NCBI GenBank assembly: GCA_029541985.1
Contig: CP095414.1
Location: 62,001 to 126,000 of the forward strand
DNA length: 64,000 bases
Reading direction: 5' to 3'
DNA from: Bacteroidales bacterium F22
GTDB lineage: Bacteria; Bacteroidota; Bacteroidia; Bacteroidales; Bacteroidaceae
Positions 46,862 to 56,468 of the stretch are shown one piece after another. The notes beneath the pieces were generated by a model. The model made no database searches. It had not been told where the DNA came from and saw only the letters and a list, made by a program, of their open reading frames with translations. How positions within the stretch are numbered: position 1 is the stretch's first letter; every line of letters begins with the position of its first letter. A program made the translations under genes and the position numbers.

Positions 46862-47131
46862 ACCATCATTTGCATCAAATCTAGCAAATCAGTAGACGAG
46901 GCTGACCTATGCCAATTTGAAAATATCGGTATCACCGTTTTGACATACTATCATAGCCGTTTGTGGTCCAATCACCAAAAAGCAGCACCAAAACCAAAGG
47001 TAGCTAGAGTTATGGCAGCCGACATGCACGCAATGCGAATGCAAATGGAAAAGAGTAGATTAGAAAAGAAAAAACAAGCAAAAGCTGCCTCTACCAATAG
47101 AGATGACAACCAAATAGTAAATTCAAAATAG
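46826..47131 (+). CDS. Small basic protein of unknown function, perhaps a fragment
   Basis: A 101-codon frame. Its first codons overlap the foreign start of the truncated TPR gene, so the real start is uncertain. The C-terminal 50 residues are very basic and helical (MHAMRMQMEKSRLEKKKQAKAA). No family is recognised. It is followed 8 nt later by a small membrane protein gene on the same strand, so the two may be leftovers of one operon. The left edge coincides with the end of the direct repeat, suggesting truncation. Confidence 0.4.
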   Translation: MKFKNVLLSCKHTIICIKSSKSVDEADLCQFENIGITVLTYYHSRLWSNHQKAAPKPKVARVMAADMHAMRMQMEKSRLEKKKQAKAASTNRDDNQIVNSK

Positions 47132-47139
47132 GCCAAAAA

Positions 47140-47358
47140 ATGGAAAAAGCAGGAGCATTGATTAAGAGTGTAGCAGTAGCTATAGCATGTGCGGGGATAT
47201 TCGCTTTTTTAGTAGTATCACTATCCATCAGAAGTGGAGGGGTTATGATTGTAGGTGCAGCAGTTTGCTATGGTATTGAAAAGTATTTCCATCATTTCTT
47301 GCTGGAAGATGAACATAATGAGAGAACAAAGGAGCCAGTTGAGCAGCAAATAGATTAA
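47140..47358 (+). CDS. Small membrane protein
   Basis: A 72-residue protein with one or two hydrophobic segments (residues about 8-28 and 33-48) and a charged C-terminal tail. No family recognised. It directly follows the basic small ORF. In the 260 bp after it (47359-47618) I see no convincing gene. Confidence 0.45.
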   Translation: MEKAGALIKSVAVAIACAGIFAFLVVSLSIRSGGVMIVGAAVCYGIEKYFHHFLLEDEHNERTKEPVEQQID

Positions 47359-47618
47359 AATGAATTCTGGAATCGATCACTCTGTTTGATTAATCGTGTA
47401 TGAGCTATTATTTTGTTACTTTGGAGCCATTTTACTTACAGATTGGCAGTTGCTGATTTCAAAGAAGGCTAAGTACATGTTAGGAACACATCGTTTATGG
47501 GAACTACCTGAATTATTCATATAGAAACTGTAAATAATAGACTGTTTTGTCTACTGTATGATAGAAAAGCGCTAACTTTGTATGGAAAAAACAAACAATT
47601 TCAATCAACCATACATAT

Positions 47619-48164
47619 ATGACCAACGAAGTAGACATATTAGAAGATGACATTCTCCATGAGTATCCCCAAATATTGGAAATTTTACTCAAGGATAATA
47701 CGACTGGCAAAAACATCTTTTGGGCTACTGACACATATAGCGAATTGGGACAAGGATACCAATTTCATGACACTATAGAAATAGACAATATTACTGGTGA
47801 ACAAGGTTTGGTTGTTTGTCCACGTTCGGTCAAATCGACAGAAGTGCAAATCAAAAGAGTCAAAGATCGTGGAGAAGTTTTCACCCCCTCATGGGTATGC
47901 AATATTCAAAACAATTTGATTGATGAAGTATGGTTTGGACGCAAAGATGTATTTAACACGGAAATTGAAAAGAGTTGGAAAAATCATTTTCCTGTCAACT
48001 TTTTAGAAGATGAGTCATGGCGTGACTATGTCAAAGACAAACGATTAGAAATCACTTGTGGAGAGGCCCCTTATATAGTCAGTCGCTATGAACCAACCAC
48101 AGGAGAGCAAATCTTTCCCATAGATCGTATTGGATTGCTAGACCGAAAGTTCAAGAATCTATAG
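47619..48164 (+). pseudogene. DNA methyltransferase (restriction subunit M type), N-terminal fragment
   Basis: The 181 residues match, from memory, the start of a Bacteroidota family annotated as restriction endonuclease subunit M. Telling stretches are EYPQILEILLKDNTTGKNIFWATD, RGEVFTPSWVCNIQNNLID, LEITCGEAPYIVSRYEPTTGE and RIGLLDRK (shown in pieces). FTPSWVC and the CGEAPY segment are early methyltransferase motifs. The catalytic NPPY part and the rest are missing; the frame stops right after LLDRK. The following sequence belongs to another gene, so a deletion joined them. Confidence 0.72.
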
Positions 48165-48201
48165 TAATCAAGAGAAAACGGTCATCAATAACAGAGAAGA
48201 A

Positions 48202-49623
48202 TTGAGTAACAAACAAAAATGGACGGTCAACAAGCAATATGGTCTTGACTTAATCACACCCACTAGTTTTCTACCCAATCCTGAAAAGGCAACAAGAATC
48301 ATTGAAGGAAAGACCTATACTCGTGTCAGTGCTCAGCTTATCGGTACAACCGATTGGGAAAATGTGGTAACCGAACCGCACTTGTTTTCTGTTCGTAATA
48401 ATAGACATGCTGGGGATGCCACCATATTGTACTACAACGAAGGGCAAGGCTATGGATACTGTTTCTGCAAGGGCTGTGGAAAAATGACACTAGAAAAGGA
48501 AGTAGCAGACCCGCTACATTCTCTACTAGATATGCCACAAGAGATGAATGACAAGTGGCCTTCAAAAAATAAACCAGCGAGCGAAGAAGTTGAGATAATC
48601 AATTTAGCTACAGAGGATAGTGCCGATATAGACAACACAAATACACTCCTAAATCTAGAACCTAAAAAGTTTCATTATGCAATCAGTGGGAAATCAATAG
48701 GTGGACCATGTTTTGGCTCTAATCAGGAGAATCAAATCATGCGCAATGTCATCATTGGAGATACTATACAAACGGACTAAAGTGAAATACGTATCCGCCA
48801 CAAAGGGAAAAAGAGATGGATGTCCAACAGAAATGATGAACAGAATCTATTGATAACTCTTGGAGTGGTCTTTACCCAAGCATTGGTAGATATTATAGGT
48901 AAAGAAAGAAGCGCAGTGGATTTTGCTATCACACCTAATGGACATATCTGTATATTTGATACCAATCCTGGCGGCGCAGGTTATGCTAATCAATTGACAG
49001 AAATGCATATCATGAAGAAAGTGATAGGGCAAGCATATAAAATACTTTCGCTAGCTAAAGAGAAAGCATCGAAGGATATGCTTTTGGATAAGTTCACATT
49101 GCGTTATATGAGCAAGATTGATATCCATGTGGCACTTGCTTGGATGAATGAAGAATTTTCTTCACATAAATCTCTTCCACCAGAGGTAAAAAAATCTTTC
49201 CCAAATGCTACTGAAGTTAATTTTCAATACTTATTGAAAATGTATAGAGAGGATAGTCACATCACGCCAATATTCTATGCTCATATAGACCATGAACACT
49301 GTGATTATAACAAGCCAAAGAAAGGTTGGGTTAGCAAGTATTTTGGCTATTTTGACGATCGTGCAAAAGAAATTTCATGGTATTTGAGTCCGTATTCAAT
49401 TGATGCCACGGCACAAGTTTCGGAGGATACCATAAACCAGATAGAAGAATCGTTCAAAAAGGTAAATTTTGAAAAGAATCAGCTAGAAGACAGTGGACTC
49501 TATCCAATTGCGCAAATAGACAATAAGTTGTTTTTTACAAACAATATAGAATCAGCGCATCTTGACAGTCTTTGGGGAAGCATGACGCTATACTATACCG
49601 AGGTGTTGGATAGAGTGAAATAA
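48202..49623 (+). pseudogene. DUF1998 helicase-associated protein, C-terminal fragment with in-frame stop
   Basis: One reading frame covers 48142-49623, broken only by a TAA at 48778-48780. The first half has a Cys knuckle (YCFCKGCGKMTLE), and GKSIGGPCFGS. After the stop the frame continues with EIRIRHKGKKRWMSN and FDTNPGGAGYANQL, the PGGAGYA hallmark of DUF1998. DUF1998 forms the C-terminal part of defence helicase proteins such as DISARM DrmB and Druantia DruE. The helicase part is absent. It is joined directly to a methyltransferase fragment, so two defence genes seem collapsed together. Confidence 0.75.
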
Positions 49624-51035
49624 CGAGGAACAATAATCAATGTCATAAATGAATCTATTGATATAGATGGACTGCCGATTTTGCAAGACCTTGCTAAAAC
49701 GTTCACTTAGTGTCCGTGCAGTTTCGCCCACGACTTGACCTGAGAAGATATTCCCCACCGTATTTTGAATCATCTTGCTTTCCTTATTTCCGTAATCACG
49801 AGTGAGCTGCAAGAAATCCTGAAAGCCAAGCCATATCGCTAATTTATTGCTACGAGCCGTAGTAATGAGATTGTCCAATCCTCGAAAGTAAATGGTCGGC
49901 AACTCATCAATGATGACCGAACTCTTCAGCTGATGCTTCTTGTTGATGAGCTTCACAATCCGACTATTGTAGAGCCCCCAATGCTGCCGAATAGATATTC
50001 TGCCTATCGGGATTGTTGCCTACGACCAGTACTTAGGGGTCTTTCGGATTGTTGAGATCAAGTGAGAAATCATCACCTGTCATCACCCAATAGAGTGCGG
50101 GTGATATCATTCTAGAAAGCGGAATCTTTGCCGATGCAATCTGTCCTTGTAATTGGTCTTGTGCTCCGCCTTCCCAGGCACCCATAAAAGGAGATAGGTA
50201 ATTGACCAATTCATCGTATGCCGTAAGTATTGGAAATATCTGGGCATAGAGTCTATTGAGAAATTCGATAGCATGCGGAAAAGTACAATACTTGCCATCT
50301 TGGTATATCTTCAAAAACCAAATGATGGCTGCAAGAAGAATGATTGGTGATTCCACAAAGAAATCTTCTTGCTTCTGTATCCACGAGCGGTTGAGATTCA
50401 GCATGATGGTGTAGGCACTTTCATAGGCATCGGAAATATCAGTCATCATTCGTGGATTGATAGGATTGCATTGGTGCGACTTGTGTGGGTCATCAAAATT
50501 GATGACATAGAATGTGGGCATCACCTCATACGCGTCTCCGTGTGTCCGCAGATGGTTGTAGGCGATTTCGGACAGGTCGGGAAATTTGTAGTCATAGCAT
50601 ACATGGCAAAGCCTTTTACGATCTGCTGCTTGAGGTAGCTGTTGACAATAGCAAAGGATTTCCCCGAGCCAGGTGTACCTAGTACCATGGATGCCCGAAA
50701 GGGATTGACGATATTGATCCATCATTCCATTTCTTTTTGTAGTAGAATCGTGTGGGAAGATTCACGGAGTATTCGTTTTCCATGAGTCTAGTTTCTTGCA
50801 TGAAACTTTCGTTTTCGATATTGAAGACATCGTCCATGAGATTGTTCTTCAGAAGTCTACTCGTCCATATACCACCCATGAGTAGTGCAATGAATCCTGC
50901 GGATATGGTGGAGATATTGCATATCGCTTTTGCTGTAGTAGGCAGTACAATATCGTGTAGCCACCAATTGAAAAGGAACAGGACAATACCAATTTCGAAA
51001 TTGTCAGAGAGTGGATACTGAGCAAATAATTTCAA
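49588..51035 (-). pseudogene. TraG/VirD4-type coupling protein (conjugation), decayed
   Basis: Fragments in several frames match the coupling ATPase of Bacteroides conjugative elements: membrane segments and SRLLKNNLMDDVFN at 50679-51035. The Walker A GTPGSGKS sits between two frameshifts near 50650-50700. YDYKFPDLSEIAYNHL follows, and then a C-terminal IDELPTIYFRGLDNLI. I count a frameshift near 50705, another near 50605, a TAA near 50031, and an extra G near 49985. The N-terminus is lost and the C-terminus is cut near 49655. It cannot make a functional protein and marks an old conjugative element. Confidence 0.85.
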
Positions 51036-51088
51036 GATGGCTTAGTTTGCAATAGAATCAGCGCAAATTGCGGTGGAATGGTATCATT

Positions 51089-52036
51089 CTATTGTTTGAT
51101 TAATAATGTGTTCATGTTTTCTTGAATCGGTTGTGGCAGTTGCGGTAGCTTGGAAACAAATTCTAAATCATCTTTGCTCATTTGACCAAATGAGTGTTTG
51201 TTTGATCTGTTGAATTTGGTCGAGGTTTTTGGTCTAGCCTTTTTATCACAGCGAGATTGACTAATCACATAGACTTCCTCGATAGCCTGACGTCGGTAGT
51301 AACGAGACCTAAAGATTTTTACTGCGGCGTCAAAATAAGAACGATATATCAATAATTTTCCGTATAGCGGAATGGAGAAATGCCCTTGGAATTCTTCGGT
51401 GGCTTTCGCCTCGTAAAGAATCATATGCAATCCTAAGAATGATCTTTTTATTTCTTTTTTAGGCCCCAAAAAGTCTACATTTGCTGTGAATCGATTATCG
51501 TTGAACGTTATAATTCCTTTTTTGTGTTTCTTACGCAATATGGTGACGCTATCTCCGTCTTCGTCAAATGTAAAGTGTGTTTTGATACCAGGAATGAAGC
51601 CTAGACCTAATATTTGGGGTACACCACCATCATCCATACTAATTGAAATTTTCATTTTTGTCTTGAAGACAAGACTGTCTGCCCGAAGATTTTGATATAC
51701 TTCGCAATTATCGACACGATATGAGATGTGTCCATTTTTTTTGATATAGTAGTCTATAATACCAGTTGTCAAATTCATGGGATATCCTTCGTCATATTCA
51801 TAGGTCCGAAAATAGCAATGTAAATGTAAGTAGGGCTTTTTTTTGTTTGTAGATAAAATGACCACTTCGGGTAATTTTACATTGGGTTGGAAAGTTGATT
51901 CCTTTTTGATTTGTTCTATACTATAGTGTGGAATAGTATCTTCCGTTTCTACTGACTTTGTTTGTGCGGATACACTATTCGCAGAAAACGATATGACTAG
52001 ATACATAAATAAAATTAATACAACTTTTATTCTCAT
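51089..52036 (-). CDS. Secreted protein with conserved ends and variable core, copy B
   Basis: A 315-residue paralogue of the protein at 45485-46426, with the same signal peptide (SVSAQ) and almost the same N-terminal 80 and C-terminal 40 residues. The core (about residues 100-270) is strongly different, including GVPQILGLGFIPGIKTHFTF where copy A has other residues. No known family. It follows the intact TPR gene by 75 nt on the same strand; the two probably form an operon. Confidence 0.72.
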   Translation of the reverse strand: MRIKVVLILFMYLVISFSANSVSAQTKSVETEDTIPHYSIEQIKKESTFQPNVKLPEVVILSTNKKKPYLHLHCYFRTYEYDEGYPMNLTTGIIDYYIKKNGHISYRVDNCEVYQNLRADSLVFKTKMKISISMDDGGVPQILGLGFIPGIKTHFTFDEDGDSVTILRKKHKKGIITFNDNRFTANVDFLGPKKEIKRSFLGLHMILYEAKATEEFQGHFSIPLYGKLLIYRSYFDAAVKIFRSRYYRRQAIEEVYVISQSRCDKKARPKTSTKFNRSNKHSFGQMSKDDLEFVSKLPQLPQPIQENMNTLLIKQ

Positions 52037-52691
52037 AATACTACATTAATAAATTTATCTGCAAAGATAAGATTAATATATGAATAAATACATTAATAGA
52101 TTAATAATCTATTAATGTTTAAAAAATAGTTCTTCGTTGATAAATTTCAACCTTTTCGTAGATTCGTTTGAAAATCGAATGAGGATAGGGGCTGGATCAT
52201 CTTCTTTAGAGACTTCGTTTATAAATCGAAGATAAGACTTCTTTGCTTGTGTCCAGTTATTCATTGCATCATAGGTGCGTGCTATTTTATATAGTGTATA
52301 AATTGATTTAGAATTGTATGTTCTAGCTATATTCAATACCCTAATACAATCAGAAAATTGATGTCTACTAAAGTAAGCATCAGATAGTTTATCGTGAAGC
52401 CTAAACATATATGCATCGTTTGGTTTTAGCATGTCTATACTTTTTGTCAGATAGGTAATGGCATCGTGATCAAAGCCAGCTTTTTTAGCGACCAAACCGA
52501 GTTGAGATACTATATATGGATTTTTATCAGTATCTAGTTTCATTGCATTTTCTAAGAAATGATAAGCTTGCAGTATACTATCACAACGAGCATAGCAGAT
52601 ACCTGCGTAGTAGTAAACTGAACTCTGCCTATATCCTGAGTCCAACATCTTATTATAGATCTCAATAGCTTTATCATTTTCTTCTTTCAAA
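51089..52691 (-). repeat. Right copy of the long direct repeat
   Basis: Direct repeat partner of 45485-46811. It includes the 279 bp missing from the left copy. The intact TPR gene extends beyond it to 53281, suggesting that this copy is the original and the left one a partial duplicate. Confidence 0.88.
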
Positions 52692-53281
52692 TAATAGGCA
52701 TATGCTCTTTGAGCATTGACAAACGTATTTGTAGAATCAATGTTTGTGACATAATTTTCTGTGTATCGTAATGCAGAATCAGGTTGTTCAATATCATTAT
52801 ACCTTGCTGCTAAGGAAGATAATATTTCTCCATCAAAAGGATATTTTTTTACGATACGTTTTCCAACTAGAATCATGGAATCAACTTCTACGAGTTCCTT
52901 ATACAGTTGATATTCCATGCGCCAATCTGAATGGTTAAGACTATCATTAGGAATCTGAGAATAGATTTGTTTGGCTTTTTTATATTGTGCTCTTTGGGAA
53001 TAACATTGAATCAAACGTCTAGCCATTTCGGGGGTCTTTTTGATTTCATATCCTTTAGTATACCATGAAATGGCTGCACTTAGATTGAATGCCTTGTTGC
53101 AACTATCACCATTTATGAGGCATTGTTTCATAATCAATGAATCTTGTAATTCCTTTTTCTTGGGTTGTGTCTTCTCTTTAATCACGATGCTGCACCGATT
53201 GTGTGGTAGGGCACTTTGAGTGATTCCTAAACTAGCTATAATGAATAGTATTACGTATGTACTAAATGTTTGATTTTTCAT
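52112..53281 (-). CDS. Secreted TPR protein (full length)
   Basis: A 389-residue protein with an N-terminal signal (residues 1-25). TPR units run through the rest, for example RAYAYYLKEENDKAIEIYNK, SVYYYAGICYARCDSILQAY, and DKLSDAYFSRHQFSDCIRVL. Two 9-bp tcattgcat repeats at 52261 and 52540 bracket the piece lost in the left copy. TPR proteins usually mediate protein contacts. It is upstream of the variable-core gene in the same direction. Partner unknown. Confidence 0.82.
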   Translation of the reverse strand: MKNQTFSTYVILFIIASLGITQSALPHNRCSIVIKEKTQPKKKELQDSLIMKQCLINGDSCNKAFNLSAAISWYTKGYEIKKTPEMARRLIQCYSQRAQYKKAKQIYSQIPNDSLNHSDWRMEYQLYKELVEVDSMILVGKRIVKKYPFDGEILSSLAARYNDIEQPDSALRYTENYVTNIDSTNTFVNAQRAYAYYLKEENDKAIEIYNKMLDSGYRQSSVYYYAGICYARCDSILQAYHFLENAMKLDTDKNPYIVSQLGLVAKKAGFDHDAITYLTKSIDMLKPNDAYMFRLHDKLSDAYFSRHQFSDCIRVLNIARTYNSKSIYTLYKIARTYDAMNNWTQAKKSYLRFINEVSKEDDPAPILIRFSNESTKRLKFINEELFFKH

Positions 53282-53487
53282 GTCTGTTGATTTTTACTTC
53301 GTTATTTTATTTCAAAGATATGTATCATAATCGATGTAGAGAAATTGATAGTGTACCACTTTGCAAAGTAGCTTCTCCTTTTTACAAATCGATGAAATAG
53401 AGTTAGGTACCCCTTATTTCTAGATAAAATGAGGCGTAATAGCTTCTTTTATGAATCAGATTGCTTATTTTGTAAAAAAGTAAATAA

Positions 53488-53931
53488 GTGGTGGCTAAGT
53501 CTTACGAGCAAATGTTATATTTACAAAATGAACAAGTCAAATGTATGAGAAATAAACATATTATAGTATCCAATAGTAACCATCTGATACGGATTACTTC
53601 TGAGGATTTGGCTTATGTCTCTTCGGATGGTAGCTATTCTACCATGCATCTTGTGGATGGAACAGAGCACATGTTTTCTTTCAATTTACGTGCATTTGAG
53701 AAACTGCTAGAGTCTCAATTGGGACTAGACTCTCAACAATTTATCAGGTTGGGTAAGTGTTTGATTATAAACAGTGATTATATTTATCTGATTAATGTGT
53801 CGTCGCAAGAGGTCATACTTTCAGATATGCATTGGAAAGAGAAAATCAAATTAAGGGCTTCGAAAGAAGCATTGAAATCTTTGAAAAATTTAATAGAAGT
53901 TAGTTTCAAAAATAGACGTATTAATATATGA
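53488..53931 (+). CDS. LytTR-type DNA-binding regulator
   Basis: The longest frame of 147 codons begins at a GTG (53488); ATG codons at 53512 or 53542 are equally plausible starts. Residues about 30-130 form a LytTR domain (ITSEDLAYVSSDGSYSTMHL; FIRLGKCLIINSDYIYLI). No receiver domain is attached, so it may be regulated by other means. The stop overlaps the next gene's ATG by 4 nt (ATGA), coupling it to the TonB-like protein. It is divergent from the TPR gene with about 200 bp between them. Confidence 0.85.
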   Translation: MVAKSYEQMLYLQNEQVKCMRNKHIIVSNSNHLIRITSEDLAYVSSDGSYSTMHLVDGTEHMFSFNLRAFEKLLESQLGLDSQQFIRLGKCLIINSDYIYLINVSSQEVILSDMHWKEKIKLRASKEALKSLKNLIEVSFKNRRINI

Positions 53932-54449
53932 ATACTCAAAGAGAAGACGATAAAGTCTATATTATAGGGAAAGCAGAAACTAATCGCAAAAGTCGATACA
54001 TAGCTTGTGCTTGGTGGATTGGTATCATAGTATGTGTCGTTACATTCGTTATCATTTTGATGATTTTCTTGGGCAGTGAGAAGTCAAGTAAGATAGCAAC
54101 AAAAGAAGATTTGACTGAGGTCAATATTGTGCCTAAGGCAGCTACTGCACCGCTATTTATGGGTAAGGAAGGTGTTTCTTCTTTCTTGAAATGGGTTGGA
54201 GAGCATCTAGAATATCCTGTTGGATATGAGACTGAAGATGCTCGTGTCGTGGTGTCACTTATCATATCTAAGACTGGAGATATAGAAAATATAAAGATCG
54301 TTAGTCAGCCTAGAGAAAAAGTATTTGGAAAACAAGTGATAATGGTGTTGAAAAAATGTCCAAAATGGACTCCAGCTAAGTTAGCAGATGGCTCAACAAT
54401 AGAAACCACCTACACGTTACCTGTCCGTTTCAGTAAGGCTAAGAGATAA
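53928..54449 (+). CDS. TonB-family C-terminal domain protein
   Basis: A 173-residue protein with one membrane segment (residues about 28-50) and a periplasmic TonB C-terminal domain of about 85 residues (RVVVSLIISKTGDIENIKIVSQP; KCPKWTPAKLADG; TYTLPVRF). The Pro-rich linker of energy-coupling TonB is short here. It may relay signals or energise an outer-membrane protein. It is coupled to the LytTR gene by ATGA overlap. The family is often annotated energy transducer TonB. Confidence 0.85.
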   Translation: MNTQREDDKVYIIGKAETNRKSRYIACAWWIGIIVCVVTFVIILMIFLGSEKSSKIATKEDLTEVNIVPKAATAPLFMGKEGVSSFLKWVGEHLEYPVGYETEDARVVVSLIISKTGDIENIKIVSQPREKVFGKQVIMVLKKCPKWTPAKLADGSTIETTYTLPVRFSKAKR

Positions 54450-54486
54450 AAAAAAGCGCAGTAACAAAATTAATTGTTACTGCGCT
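54448..54486 (-). terminator. Terminator of tRNA-Ser
   Basis: A perfect 13-bp stem (54455-54467 with 54474-54486) and 6-nt loop, followed on the minus strand by seven T. The hairpin may also end the TonB gene on the other strand. Confidence 0.88.
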
Positions 54487-54502
54487 AACTTTAAAAAGTT
54501 TG

Positions 54503-54590
54503 CGGAAACGGGGGGATTCGAACCCCCGGTACCCGAATAGAGTACGTCAGTTTAGCAAACTGGTGGTTTCAGCCACTCACCCACATTTCC
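54503..54590 (-). tRNA. tRNA-Ser (anticodon GCU)
   Basis: An 88-nt class II tRNA on the minus strand. The acceptor stem is GGAAATG/CGTTTCC with discriminator G. The anticodon loop TTGCTAA gives GCU, reading AGC/AGU. A long variable arm (ACGTACTC...GGGTACC region) and the T arm CGGGGG-TTCGAAT-CCCCCG fit Ser. CCA is not encoded. Confidence 0.95.
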
Positions 54591-54757
54591 AAGAAACTTA
54601 TATTAAAGGCTTTTTAAGCCCTATTTATGGGCCTCTTTTCCTTTAAAGCGTTGCAAATATACTATGTTTATCTTTTACCTCCAAATTTTTGATGAAGAAA
54701 TTAACAGAAAAAGTATACTTTCTATTTTCTTGATTCCACTAGGGCTTGATTTCATCC

Positions 54758-55354
54758 TTAGAAGGTCACTTTAGGTGCTTGGTTTGTTCCAGCATCAGCT
54801 TCGAAATAACCTTTCTTTTCAAAGTCAAACATGCTAGCTATAATGTTATTAGGAAAATGTCGGATGTAACTGTTATATGATTTGGTTACTTCATTGAATC
54901 TGCGACGTTCTACAGCGATACGATTTTCTGTTCCTTCCAATTGGGCTTGCAATTCAAGAAAGTTTTGATTTGCTTTCAAATCAGGATATCGCTCACTGAC
55001 TGCTAATAATTTGCCTAGTGCTTGAGACAATTCTCCTTGAGCTGCTTGAAATTGCTTGATTTTCTCAGGTGTCATATTATTAGGGTCTATGGTAATCTGA
55101 GTTGCTTTAGCACGTGCAGCCATCACTCCTTCAAGGGTCTCTTTCTCGTGAGATGCATATCCTTTGACTGTATTTACTAGATTTGGTATCAAGTCAGCTC
55201 TACGCTGATACTGATTCTCTACGTTACTCCATGCTTGGCCTACTGCCTCTTGTTTATCTACCATGGTATTGTAACCACAACTTTGCAATGAAAATGCAAT
55301 AAAGATAGCCACGATTCCGATAAGGGATTTTGTAAAATGATTCTTTTTCATCAT
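54758..55354 (-). CDS. LemA family lipoprotein
   Basis: A 198-residue protein. Signal peptide with lipobox LQSC (Cys26), then the LemA core: AVGQAWSNVENQYQRRADLI, NLVNTVKGYASHEKETL, and a helical bundle with YPDLKANQNFLELQ and FNEVTKSYN. Function is not settled; it is often next to a TPM-domain protein, as here (56-nt gap). They likely form one envelope-related unit. Confidence 0.93.
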   Translation of the reverse strand: MMKKNHFTKSLIGIVAIFIAFSLQSCGYNTMVDKQEAVGQAWSNVENQYQRRADLIPNLVNTVKGYASHEKETLEGVMAARAKATQITIDPNNMTPEKIKQFQAAQGELSQALGKLLAVSERYPDLKANQNFLELQAQLEGTENRIAVERRRFNEVTKSYNSYIRHFPNNIIASMFDFEKKGYFEADAGTNQAPKVTF

Positions 55355-55410
55355 AATTTGTTATTTGTGATAGGTATACTATTCTTGTTTATATTTCTTG
55401 TTTGAGGAAC

Positions 55411-56394
55411 TTACCATCCTGAACTGGCACCACCGCCACCGAAGCTGCCGCCTCCAAAACCGCCACCGAAACTGCCGCCGCCGAAGCCACCTCCGCTGCC
55501 ACCTCGTCCGAAGCCACCAAGTCCGCCGAGGAAAATACCGCCGCCACCTGTGGAGTTGTTTTGATGATGTTCTCTAATCTGTTTATTGTATCGGTGTCCA
55601 CATTTCGGACATTCATAAGTAATCGTCGTGATTGTGGCATCGATACCTTCTATAGATGATTGGTGAACTCTGCGTTGTCCTAAACTATGACATTTCGGAC
55701 ATCGTGGTCTCCTAAATACGGATATGATGCTGTAGGTAATGAAGAAAAGAAAAAATAATCCAAACATGAGGATAGGAGAGAATGGTTGCTGATTCCGTTG
55801 ACCCCATTGTTCTGGTGAACCGGTCCCGTCAAGTATCTTTGCTGCTGCATCGACACCATTATACATTCCTTGGTCCCAATTACCTTGTTTAAAGAAGGGA
55901 ACCATAGCTTGTATCTGAATACGTTTACAAAGGGCATCTGGAAGGTCTCCTTCAAGCCCATAACCGGTCTGGAAACGTACTTTGCGGATGTCCATGACGA
56001 GTAGGATGAGTAACCCCGTATCTTTTTCTTTGGTGCCTAAGCCCCATGATGTTGCTAATCTCTGGGCATAGTCGAATAGGTCATTGTCTCCAATGGAGGG
56101 CAATATGACAACTGCAACTTGGGCAGATGTTTTACTTCGTAAATCGAATAGACGCTTATTGATGCTTGCTTTTGCATTTTCAGATAATACGTGGGAAGGG
56201 TCTGTGACAAATGCAGTGCGATCAGCCAATTGTGGATTGGGAACATCTGCTATCTGATAGACTTTCTTTACTGTGTCATCTGCTATCGTGGAACGAGTCC
56301 GAGCTATGGTAGGCAATTCGAACAGGAGCGTAAATAGAGCGAGTGAAATCAGCTTCCATGTGCAGAATCGGGAGGAATAATCTTTCGTTATCAT
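55411..56394 (-). CDS. TPM-domain (YgcG-like) membrane protein
   Basis: A 327-residue protein. Signal peptide near the start, then a TPM domain (residues about 60-185: RTAFVTDPSHVLSENAKASI, GLLILLVMDIRKVRFQTGYG). A membrane helix (residues about 205-225) and a CPKC...CPKC zinc-ribbon pair at about 232-268 follow, and a Gly-rich low-complexity tail with repeated GGGFGGGSF ends the protein. TPM proteins are tied to membrane quality control. It is upstream of lemA on the same strand. Confidence 0.9.
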   Translation of the reverse strand: MITKDYSSRFCTWKLISLALFTLLFELPTIARTRSTIADDTVKKVYQIADVPNPQLADRTAFVTDPSHVLSENAKASINKRLFDLRSKTSAQVAVVILPSIGDNDLFDYAQRLATSWGLGTKEKDTGLLILLVMDIRKVRFQTGYGLEGDLPDALCKRIQIQAMVPFFKQGNWDQGMYNGVDAAAKILDGTGSPEQWGQRNQQPFSPILMFGLFFLFFITYSIISVFRRPRCPKCHSLGQRRVHQSSIEGIDATITTITYECPKCGHRYNKQIREHHQNNSTGGGGIFLGGLGGFGRGGSGGGFGGGSFGGGFGGGSFGGGGASSGW

Positions 56395-56468
56395 TTCGTT
56401 TTTTATACTGGTTTGCAGTCAAAGATAATAAAAAAGTGCAAGATAGTGCTTGTTTTAGTCACTTATCA

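Noticed and set aside
47440-47525. Short plus-strand frame ending MLGTHRLWELPELFI
   Set aside because: Too short, no start context and no recognised homology.
55430-55530. Short tandem repeats (ccgccgaag-like units)
   Set aside because: They encode the Gly-rich tail usual for TPM proteins, not an independent repeat array.
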